From an uncultured Collinsella sp. (GTDB taxonomy: Bacteria; Actinomycetota; Coriobacteriia; Coriobacteriales; Coriobacteriaceae), in the NCBI GenBank assembly GCA_900544465.1, contig UQVT01000130.1, forward strand, positions 1-5,347: a stretch of 5,347 bases of DNA. The letters are read 5' to 3'. The translations under genes and the position numbers were made by a program. Position 1 is the first letter of the stretch; the number at the start of each line of letters is the position of its first letter. Below, piece after piece: positions 1 to 5,249 of the stretch. A model generated the notes under the pieces. It searched no databases, was not told where the DNA came from, and saw only the letters and a list, made by a program, of their open reading frames with translations.

Positions 1-1445
1 ATGAGGCGGCAAGCCGCCTGCGCATGGAGCTCGACAGCATGCCGGTCGAGATCGATGCCACCACGCGTCAGCTCACCCAGCTGCAGATCGAGGAGCAGGC
101 GCTCATGAAGGAGACCGACGACGCCTCCAAGGAGCGTCTGGAGGCCCTGCGCCAAGAGATTGCCGAGGTCCAGGAAAAGCTCAATGTGCAAAAGGCCGGC
201 TGGCTCAACCAAAAGAACGCCATCGACCACGTGCAGGAGCTCAAGGGGCAGCTCGACGAGGCCAAGAGCGAGGAGGAGCGTGCGACGCGCAACGGCGACC
301 TGGGCCGTGCGTCCGAGCTGCGCTACTCCGTGATTCCGGGCCTGCAGCAGCAGATTCAGGATTCCGAGGCCGCGCTCGAGGCACAAAAGCAGCAGGACGG
401 CGAGGGCCTCAACGAACAGGTGACCTCCGATGAGATCGCCGAGGTCGTGAGCGCCTGGACCGGCGTGCCCGTCTCCAAGATGATGCAGGGCGAGCTCGAC
501 AAGCTGAAGGGCTTGGAGGGCGAGCTGCATAAGCGCGTCATCGGCCAGGACGAGGCCGTCTCCGCCGTCGCCGCGGCCGTGCGCCGCAGCCGTGCGGGTC
601 TCTCCGATCCAGACAAGCCCATCGGCAGCTTCTTCTTCCTGGGCCCCACCGGCGTGGGCAAGACCGAGCTCGCCAAGGCGCTGGCCGAGTGCCTGTTCGA
701 CGACGAGCGCGCGCTCGTGCGTATCGACATGTCCGAGTACATGGAGAAATTCAGCGTCCAGCGTCTGATCGGTGCGCCCCCGGGATACGTGGGCTACGAC
801 GAGGGCGGCCAGCTCACTGAGGCCGTTCGCCGTCGTCCGTACTCCGTGATCTTGCTCGACGAGATGGAGAAGGCCCATCCGGATGTCTTCAACGTGCTGC
901 TGCAGGTGCTCGACGACGGCCGCCTGACCGACGGTCAGGGTCGCCAGGTGTCCTTCAAGAACACGATCATCATCATGACGAGCAACGTGGGCTCCAAGGC
1001 TATTGCTGAGCTTTCCGGCAAGGACGAGGAGGAGATGCGCCATCAGGTCGACGCGGCCATGGCTCAGACCTTCCGCCCCGAGTTCCTCAACCGTATCGAC
1101 GATATCGTGGTGTTCCATCCGCTCGGCATGGCGCAGATCGAGAAGATCGTCGACATCCAGCTTGCCGACGTCCGCGCACGCCTGGCTAAGGAGCGCATGA
1201 CGCTTGCCATCACCCCGGCGGCCAAGCAGATGCTTGCTGTGGGCGGCCTGGATCCGGTCTTTGGCGCCCGTCCGCTCAAGCGTCTGGTGCAGCGCGAGGT
1301 CGTGGATGCCATCGCGGCCGCTATCATCGACGGCACGGTGCGCGAGGGCGATCAGGTGACGGTCGATGTCGACAAGGACGGCGGCTTTACCGTCGTGTGC
1401 GACAACACGCCGGCGGCCACCTACGAGGTTCCCGACGCTGAGTAG
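1..1445 (+). CDS. clpB: ATP-dependent chaperone ClpB, C-terminal part (5' end outside window)
   Basis: Hexameric Hsp100 disaggregase that, with DnaK/DnaJ/GrpE, threads aggregated proteins through its central pore in the cytosol. The reading frame is open from base 3 and starts with EAASRLRME, the end of the first ATPase domain, so roughly the first 380-390 residues of an about 860-residue protein lie upstream. Bases ~60-400 encode the long coiled-coil M-domain (QALMKETDDASKERL, then GDLGRASELRY). This insert separates ClpB from ClpA and ClpX and is characteristic of the ClpB/Hsp104 group. The second ATPase domain is complete: Walker A GPTGVGKT (642-665), pore loop GYVGY (783-797), Walker B ILLDE (849-863), sensor-1 region TSN (about 978-986), an arginine-finger candidate in FLNRID (1083-1100) and sensor-2 GARPLKR (1263-1283). 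The tail after the domain is short and acidic (ends VPDAE). All visible catalytic residues are intact. Its promoter is outside the window, so heat-shock control cannot be judged. Confidence 0.97.
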   Translation, partial: EAASRLRMELDSMPVEIDATTRQLTQLQIEEQALMKETDDASKERLEALRQEIAEVQEKLNVQKAGWLNQKNAIDHVQELKGQLDEAKSEEERATRNGDLGRASELRYSVIPGLQQQIQDSEAALEAQKQQDGEGLNEQVTSDEIAEVVSAWTGVPVSKMMQGELDKLKGLEGELHKRVIGQDEAVSAVAAAVRRSRAGLSDPDKPIGSFFFLGPTGVGKTELAKALAECLFDDERALVRIDMSEYMEKFSVQRLIGAPPGYVGYDEGGQLTEAVRRRPYSVILLDEMEKAHPDVFNVLLQVLDDGRLTDGQGRQVSFKNTIIIMTSNVGSKAIAELSGKDEEEMRHQVDAAMAQTFRPEFLNRIDDIVVFHPLGMAQIEKIVDIQLADVRARLAKERMTLAITPAAKQMLAVGGLDPVFGARPLKRLVQREVVDAIAAAIIDGTVREGDQVTVDVDKDGGFTVVCDNTPAATYEVPDAE

Positions 1446-1488
1446 ATTTTGGGGCCGGCTTTAAAACCGCCCCTCATCGCAAAACGCC

Positions 1489-1525
1489 AAGGGCGGCGGA
1501 TCCAATTGGGTCCGCCGCCCTTTTT
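1489..1525 (+). terminator. Strong intrinsic terminator after clpB
   Basis: Arms 1491-1503 and 1508-1520 pair over 13 bp with a single T-G wobble, closing an AATT tetraloop. The outer 10 bp (GGGCGGCGGA / TCCGCCGCCC) are perfect. A run of five T follows at 1521-1525, and AA at 1489-1490 can extend the stem into that run. The structure starts 44 bases after the clpB stop. The complementary strand has no T-run after the stem, so it works rightward only. A weaker GC-rich dyad (ggggc...gcccc, 1451-1473) lies between the stop codon and this hairpin. Confidence 0.93.
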
Positions 1526-1561
1526 CGTGCGACAATCGATGTTGTTGAACGGATGCGATGC

Positions 1562-1567
1562 AAGGAG
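1562..1567 (+). promoter_or_regulatory. Ribosome binding site that fixes the small-protein start
   Basis: AAGGAG sits 8 bases before the ATG at 1576. Two other in-frame ATGs do not fit it. The one at 1558 lies upstream of the site and has no Shine-Dalgarno sequence of its own. The one at 1570 is only 2 bases downstream. The start at 1576 is therefore preferred. Confidence 0.75.
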
Positions 1568-1575
1568 ATATGCAG

Positions 1576-1770
1576 ATGAAAGACGAGATCAAGACAAGCG
1601 CGCCGGCGACCGATGCCGCACCCGCCGCACCCAAGCCTGCGCCCAAGCCGGCGCCCAAGCCGCGCGACCCCTACATCCGTGCCGAGAACGAGGACGACGA
1701 CGGCTACGATCCCTACAGCGATCGCCGCCCCGAGCGCGAGCCGATGTTCGAAGCCGACCCGTGGCGCTGA
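1576..1770 (+). CDS. Small Pro/Ala/Lys-rich, acidic, probably disordered protein (64 aa)
   Basis: I do not recognise a family. The 64-residue product has three zones. Residues 1-18 are polar and Ala-rich (MKDEIKTSAPATDAAPAA). Residues 19-30 are a PKPA repeat encoded by 12-base units. Residues 31-64 are rich in Asp, Glu and Arg with aromatic punctuation: DPY at 31-33 and 45-47, and a DPWR C-terminus. There is no hydrophobic stretch long enough for a membrane span or signal peptide and little that could form a folded core, so intrinsic disorder and a cytosolic location are inferred. Support for a real gene is the good AAGGAG at 8 bases and GC-rich third positions resembling clpB. It follows the clpB terminator, so it is probably transcribed separately, although I found no convincing promoter in the short gap. 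A role in binding a protein or nucleic acid partner is possible but unproven. Confidence 0.7.
   Translation: MKDEIKTSAPATDAAPAAPKPAPKPAPKPRDPYIRAENEDDDGYDPYSDRRPEREPMFEADPWR
1630..1665 (+). repeat. Three 12-base tandem units encoding P-K-P-(A/R)
   Basis: CCCAAGCCTGCG, CCCAAGCCGGCG and CCCAAGCCGCGC run head to tail in frame inside the small protein gene, differing by one to three bases. The array gives a stiff, positively charged PKPA linker (residues 19-30) between its two halves. Copy number could vary between strains by slippage. Confidence 0.85.
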
Positions 1771-1794
1771 GTGCCACCCAAAAGGCCACCAATA

Positions 1795-1861
1795 AGTTGC
1801 GGCGAAATAGGGATTGTTTTGCGGTTTGACCAGCAAAAACAGTCCCTATTTCACCGCAACT
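1795..1861 (+). repeat. Long imperfect palindrome (REP-like or terminator-like stem-loop)
   Basis: The left arm starts AGTTGCGG at 1795 and continues through GAAATAGGGA to the T-run at 1817-1820. It is the reverse complement of the right arm 1837-1861, which contains TCCCTATTTC and CCGCAACT. Over about 24 positions there is one C/A mismatch and one T-G wobble. The loop spans about 1821-1836. It begins 24 bases after the small-protein stop codon, so it could end that transcript, but no T-run follows the stem closely. Length, near-symmetry and intergenic placement also fit a repetitive extragenic palindrome. That reading is an inference, since only one copy is in the window. Confidence 0.75.
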
Positions 1862-1867
1862 GCGTTA

Positions 1868-1905
1868 GGGATTTTTCTGCAGGGGAGGGCAGTCAAAAAA
1901 GTCCC
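1868..1905 (+). repeat. Second imperfect palindrome next to the first
   Basis: Left arm GGGATTTTTCTGC (1868-1880) pairs with right arm GCAGTCAAAAAAGTCCC (1889-1905), allowing about four unpaired bases on the right side. The outer GGGA/TCCC and inner CTGC/GCAG segments are the strongest. It starts seven bases after the first palindrome ends. Like that palindrome, it combines a GGGAY core with a poly-T/poly-A run. A second GTCCC copy follows directly (1906-1910). Confidence 0.6.
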
Positions 1906-2005
1906 GTCCCAAATCGACTGTCCAGGGAGTCGCATTCGAGCTTGGTTGTCCTCTCAGCCACTCGGCATCCTTCGAGCAGTAATAGTGAAAAAACTTGCCT
2001 AAGTG

Positions 2006-2066
2006 TTAATCAAGTAAGACACAATCTTGCTCTTCAATTAATCAAGAATAGGTATAATTTTGATTA
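2006..2066. promoter_or_regulatory. Three TAATCAA sites, candidate operator
   Basis: TTAATCAAG occurs as a perfect 9-base direct repeat at 2006-2014 and 2038-2046, spaced 32 bp (about three helical turns). A third copy of the core, inverted (TTGATTA), lies at 2060-2066. The second and third copies form a 7-bp dyad around the TATAAT box. The arrangement resembles binding sites for a repressor or autoregulator. The binding protein is unknown. Confidence 0.45.
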
Positions 2067-2083
2067 GCTAGAGAGCAAGATTG
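2022..2083. repeat. Perfect 12-bp inverted repeat enclosing the ATPase promoter
   Basis: CAATCTTGCTCT (2022-2033) is the exact reverse complement of AGAGCAAGATTG (2072-2083). The arms are 38 bases apart and flank both the -10 box and the inner 7-bp TAATCAA dyad. The right arm ends on the first G of the GGAG ribosome binding site of the ATPase gene. Confidence 0.85.
2027..2065 (+). promoter_or_regulatory. Promoter of the AAA ATPase gene
   Basis: A consensus TATAAT lies at 2053-2058 in a strongly AT-rich stretch (37 G+C of 120 bases over 1981-2100). The -35 is weak: TTGCTC (2027-2032) has a 20-base spacer, and TCTTCA (2031-2036) a 16-base spacer. Poor -35 quality together with the overlapping dyads suggests regulated initiation. 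The expected start of transcription is near 2065, giving a leader of about 26 bases. Confidence 0.65.
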
Positions 2084-2090
2084 GAGAATT

Positions 2091-3443
2091 ATGGCATTCA
2101 ACGACTTGGTCGCCCGGAAAATAAAGGACTTTGAACAGCAGGGGGTTCCGCGGGTCTTTGAGCGAGACCTTGATCTAGGAAATCCACAGGAGCCAAAGCG
2201 CGACAACATCGTAAATGTGATTGTGGGGGCCCGCCGTTGTGGAAAGACGTATCGCCTGTATCAGGAGATGCGGCGGCTTCAGAGCCGGGGCGTCGAGCTT
2301 GACCGGATGCTTTACTTCAATTTTGAGGATGAGCGCTTGCGCCCGTATGAGCCATCGCTGCTGGCGGACGTGCTCGACACGTTCTATGCGCTGTATCCTG
2401 CTGCTCGAACCGAGGGCGCTTATATTTTCTTTGACGAGATCCAGGAAATTCCCGAATGGGGTGCGTTTCTGCGGCGTGTAGTCGATACGGAGAAAGCGAC
2501 CGTCTATGTGACGGGATCTTCTTCTAAGATGCTGTCCTCAGAACTTAAGAGCGAGTTCAGGGGTCGTTCTCTTGTGCGAGAGCTTTTTCCATTGAGCTTT
2601 TCGGAATACGTTCGATATAAGACGGGGAACGTTCCCGAGCCAGATGTGACCTTTTCCCCGAGCGATGCGGCGCTGCTTCGACATCATCTGATCGGATATC
2701 TTGAACGAGGGGGATTCATCGCGACACTTGGGCAGACGCCCGCAGACGCGATTCAGCTGCTACAGGAATATGCTTCGCGAACGGTCGCCATGGACGTCGT
2801 TGAACGCTACGACGTCAAGAACCCTCGCCTGGCATCGCTGTTCCTGACGCGGTGTATGGCATCTTCGGGACGAGAGCTGTCGGTGAACAAAGTGTATAAC
2901 GAGTTCAAGAGCAGGCAGATACCCGTCAGTCGTAATTCGCTCAGCGACTTACTTGAGTATTATGAGGACGCCTACCTGTTGTTTTCTGTGCCGGAGTTCA
3001 CGCGTTCACTGGCAAATAACATGCGGTCTGCGTCTAAGGTCTACGCTGTCGATCCTGCGATGTTTGGAGCATTCTCTCCCGCATCGGCATTGGACCAGGG
3101 CCAGAGGCTCGAGACCGCAGTGTTCAATGCGCTAAGAAGAAGGACTCCCGCGGTGAGGACCGGCTCGGTCTGCCGTCTGCTGATCAAAGAGAAGAGTAAA
3201 AGCCATGAGGTGGACTTTGTTGCTGGGGACGCACTTCTCATGCGGGCTTATAGCCTGATTCAGGTGAGCGCGGATATGGCAAGTGAGAAAACGCGCGAGC
3301 GCGAAATTGCCGCGCTTGATGCCTCGATGGCCCAGTTCGATCTTGGCGAGTCGGCAATCGTTACCATGGATGAACAGACCGATATTCCATGCGAGCACGG
3401 TGTGGTACACGTTGTGCCCGCATGGAAGTGGCTCCTTGCCTAA
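2091..3443 (+). CDS. AAA family ATPase with DUF4143 C-terminal domain
   Basis: Complete 450-residue member of the AAA_14/DUF4143 ATPases, common in bacteria and archaea and mostly of unknown function. The start ATG has GGAG four bases upstream (2083-2086). The N-terminal ATPase domain has Walker A GARRCGKT (46-53), the YFNFEDERL motif (75-83), Walker B AYIFFDE followed by IQEIPEW (110-123), sensor-1 region VTGSSSKML (140-148), a possible arginine finger in FRGR (156-159) and the family signature LFPLSFSEY (165-173). A middle region (about 270-315, VNKVYNEFK to YYEDAYLLF) resembles the winged-helix part of the family. The C-terminal DUF4143 part keeps EVDFV (373-377), LIQVS (389-393), KTREREI (about 400-406) and the terminal PAWKWLL. 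DUF4143 has a PD-(D/E)XK nuclease-like fold, but here the usual E-x-K is Q-V-S, so cleavage is doubtful. Nucleotide binding looks intact. It is monocistronic, has more AT-rich codons than clpB, and is convergent with the next gene. An accessory or mobile origin is inferred. Confidence 0.93.
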   Translation: MAFNDLVARKIKDFEQQGVPRVFERDLDLGNPQEPKRDNIVNVIVGARRCGKTYRLYQEMRRLQSRGVELDRMLYFNFEDERLRPYEPSLLADVLDTFYALYPAARTEGAYIFFDEIQEIPEWGAFLRRVVDTEKATVYVTGSSSKMLSSELKSEFRGRSLVRELFPLSFSEYVRYKTGNVPEPDVTFSPSDAALLRHHLIGYLERGGFIATLGQTPADAIQLLQEYASRTVAMDVVERYDVKNPRLASLFLTRCMASSGRELSVNKVYNEFKSRQIPVSRNSLSDLLEYYEDAYLLFSVPEFTRSLANNMRSASKVYAVDPAMFGAFSPASALDQGQRLETAVFNALRRRTPAVRTGSVCRLLIKEKSKSHEVDFVAGDALLMRAYSLIQVSADMASEKTREREIAALDASMAQFDLGESAIVTMDEQTDIPCEHGVVHVVPAWKWLLA

Positions 3444-3516
3444 TCATCTATGGGCCTGTGGGGTCAGGACCTCCTGGCTCCTTCATCACGGTTGGGGAGC
3501 ACCTTGCTGTGCCAGG

Positions 3517-5013
3517 CTAGTCCTGGGCTTTGATGCTCGGCAGGAGAATCTGGGCGAGGTAGTCGGTCTCGAGTTTGGTGGCGGCGTCTGCGTTGCCGTC
3601 TTTGCCAACCAGGTCGTTCTTGATCTGGCTATAGGTGTAGCGGTTGCCGGTCGTAAGCTCGACAAGCTCAATGGCCGTGTCCATGGGGTAGGTTGACACG
3701 GGGTTCTGCGTCCGTCCGTTGATGGTCTGGGGCACCACGTACGGATAGACGGGGCCGCTGGCGTAGACGGTATAACCGTTGCCTAGATTGGCCGCGCCCA
3801 AAACCGTATCGCCTTCATCGGGCGTAAAGCTCTCGCCCTCGCGCACCGCAACGAGCGTCACGAGCGGCGTATTGGCGTCGTCGCCCAGATAGATGCATAG
3901 CGTGCTTCCGTTTTGCCAAGTTGCGACCTTGCCGTACCACTCGACGGGAATATCGAGCTGGTAGAGGTCGGTTGCCTTGTGGCGAGCGTCAGCATCACGG
4001 GACGCCTGTGCCTTTTGCGCGCTCACGGCATTGACGGCGGCGTCGCGCCGCGCGGTTGCTGCCTGCTGGAGCACTTTGGCAGCCGCAGCGGAGCTCGCAC
4101 CGCCCTCCTCGGCATACTTGGCGGCGGCATCGATCTGGTCGTCAGTCACCGTGTCGGCCGAAGGCACCTTGAGCTTAAAGGTGGCCTGGGCACTTAAATC
4201 CTGTCCATCGCTCTTAACGGTGACCTGCGTCTTGGTGGTCGGGACGGTATAGATGGTGCCGTCGGCCGCGATGGGGGAGGCAGCGATGGAGAGCGTGTAA
4301 TCGCCGGGCAGCAGTTTGATGCCGCGGCCGTGCTCGTCAACGTAGAGTGTTTCGCTCACAGAAGAGCCGTCGGAGTCCTGGCCACTCACCTGCACGGGGA
4401 TCTTTGAGCCAGTGGAACAGTCGAGGCCCGCGGCCTGCACGCCAATCTGCACTGACATCATCGTGTGGGCATTGGCGGCGACAGTGGCAGCCTGCTCTTG
4501 CTGATATCCGTTCCAGGCAGCATAGCCTGCGCCGCCGGCGACGAGCGCGACGGCCACAACGCCGGCAACCATCAGGTTGCGGCGCTTGGGCGACATCTTG
4601 CGATGGCGAACCTCGGCCTCGCGTGCCGAGGGAACGGATGGTAGGGGAATATCGCCCATGGCGATGGTCTCGTCCACGGCTGGTGCGGAACCCAGGCCAG
4701 GAAGCTCGCGGGTCAGCGAATCCTCGGCCGGTAAGCTGTCGAGCAAGACGGTTTCCTCGCCCGTGTCGGATTCGGGCTGGTTGCCGGCCTCGCTTTCGGT
4801 GTCTTCGTGATCTGCCTCATCCTCGGCAGGCTCAACGTCGCCTGTATCCTGATCATCGGGCTGCGCCTCGATTTCCGGCTCATCCTGCACATCAACGCTC
4901 GAATCGTCAAACGCAACATCGTCAAGCGAAATCCGGTCTAGGCTCTCCAGGGCCTCGGCACACGCTTCTGCATCTTGGGCCGCATCCTCTTGGCCCATCG
5001 TCTCATCATTCAT
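3517..5013 (-). CDS. Single-pass membrane protein with acidic cytoplasmic N-terminus and large extracytoplasmic region
   Basis: 498 residues from the chosen start; no named family recognised. Residues 1-135 are very acidic and low-complexity, with two similar decapeptides, EETVLLDSLP (86-95) and DETIAMGDIP (114-123). A basic patch (RHRKMSPKRR, 136-145) precedes one hydrophobic helix (about 146-167, VAGVVAVALVAG), giving N-inside topology by the positive-inside rule. Outside the membrane, residues about 188-284 look like a beta-sandwich module (LLPGDYTLSIAASPIAADG, VTVKSDG). An Ala-rich probable helix follows (285-347), then a C-terminal domain starting YQLDIPVEWYGKV (351-363). Cys199 and Cys373 are the only extracytoplasmic cysteines and could pair. 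There is no cell-wall sorting signal and no catalytic motif. The start at 5013 follows GGGGG at four bases. An in-frame ATG at 5067 would add 18 residues using TGT, GTA, TTT and GGA codons that look non-coding. A role as envelope or signalling protein is inferred. Confidence 0.88.
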   Translation of the reverse strand: MNDETMGQEDAAQDAEACAEALESLDRISLDDVAFDDSSVDVQDEPEIEAQPDDQDTGDVEPAEDEADHEDTESEAGNQPESDTGEETVLLDSLPAEDSLTRELPGLGSAPAVDETIAMGDIPLPSVPSAREAEVRHRKMSPKRRNLMVAGVVAVALVAGGAGYAAWNGYQQEQAATVAANAHTMMSVQIGVQAAGLDCSTGSKIPVQVSGQDSDGSSVSETLYVDEHGRGIKLLPGDYTLSIAASPIAADGTIYTVPTTKTQVTVKSDGQDLSAQATFKLKVPSADTVTDDQIDAAAKYAEEGGASSAAAAKVLQQAATARRDAAVNAVSAQKAQASRDADARHKATDLYQLDIPVEWYGKVATWQNGSTLCIYLGDDANTPLVTLVAVREGESFTPDEGDTVLGAANLGNGYTVYASGPVYPYVVPQTINGRTQNPVSTYPMDTAIELVELTTGNRYTYSQIKNDLVGKDGNADAATKLETDYLAQILLPSIKAQD

Positions 5014-5095
5014 ACATCCCCCAAGCTCAATATCGGGACAACACTGTACCCAAAAACGGGACCCCATAGAGCCGCCTCATGATTTGAAATCCGAT

Positions 5096-5101
5096 TTTAT
5101 A
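5096..5101 (-). promoter_or_regulatory. Candidate -10 box for the membrane-protein gene
   Basis: TATAAA on the minus strand lies in an AT-rich pocket (about 5081-5130) between the leftward terminator and the gene. No good -35 is visible; TTCATC is 20 bases upstream. The predicted transcript would start near 5088. That leaves about 75 bases of leader to the ATG at 5013, or about 21 to the alternative ATG at 5067. Confidence 0.35.
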
Positions 5102-5141
5102 TATGCGCATGTTTTTGAATAGATGAATAGAGACGCAACGA

Positions 5142-5182
5142 CAAAAGCCCCCGAAAAGCGAGCGAAACGCTTTCCGGGGGCT
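5142..5182 (-). terminator. Intrinsic terminator of the right-edge minus-strand gene
   Basis: Arms 5146-5160 and 5168-5182 pair over 15 bp with a single mismatch around a 7-base loop. Read on the minus strand, the stem runs into TTTTG (5146-5142), while the plus strand has no T-run after it. It lies about 70 bases beyond the stop codon at 5250-5252, as expected for that gene's terminator, and it separates that gene from the membrane-protein gene downstream. Confidence 0.8.
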
Positions 5183-5249
5183 CTGCGAGGCATTGGATGA
5201 AAAACCTGGCGGGCGGGCCTATGCCCAGGCGCCAACAGCGACCAACATG

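Noticed and set aside
1528..1536. TGC-GACAAT as an extended -10 promoter for the small protein
   Set aside because: Only four of six -10 positions match, and the -35 position would fall inside the clpB terminator stem.
1449..1829. 126-codon plus-strand open frame spanning the clpB terminator and the small gene
   Set aside because: It reads through the terminator hairpin, lacks a ribosome binding site and overlaps the better-supported 64-aa gene in another frame.
1474..1836. Minus-strand open frame opposite the small gene, encoding an Ala/Gly/Val-rich hydrophobic-looking protein
   Set aside because: Its apparent hydrophobicity arises from the reverse complement of PKPA and GC-rich codons. 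It crosses the terminator and the palindrome and has no ribosome binding site.
1771..2067. Open frame of 98 codons across the palindromes and promoter region
   Set aside because: It runs through two stem-loops and the TATAAT region, its composition is non-coding, and no Shine-Dalgarno sequence is seen.
3444..3516. Bidirectional terminator between the two convergent genes
   Set aside because: Only 4-5 bp dyads (for example ccagg...cctgg at 3511-3525) without T-runs are present. No intrinsic terminator can be supported in this 73-base gap.
4347..5069. 240-codon plus-strand open frame, Arg/Pro/Ser-rich
   Set aside because: It is antisense to the membrane-protein gene. The Arg/Pro/Ser-rich composition is the usual shadow of a GC-rich gene.
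5208..5233. Hairpin ggcgggcgggc / gcccaggcgcc in the 3' region of the right-edge gene
   Set aside because: The stem is broken in the middle (two blocks of four pairs) and no T-run follows. The better terminator is at 5142-5182.
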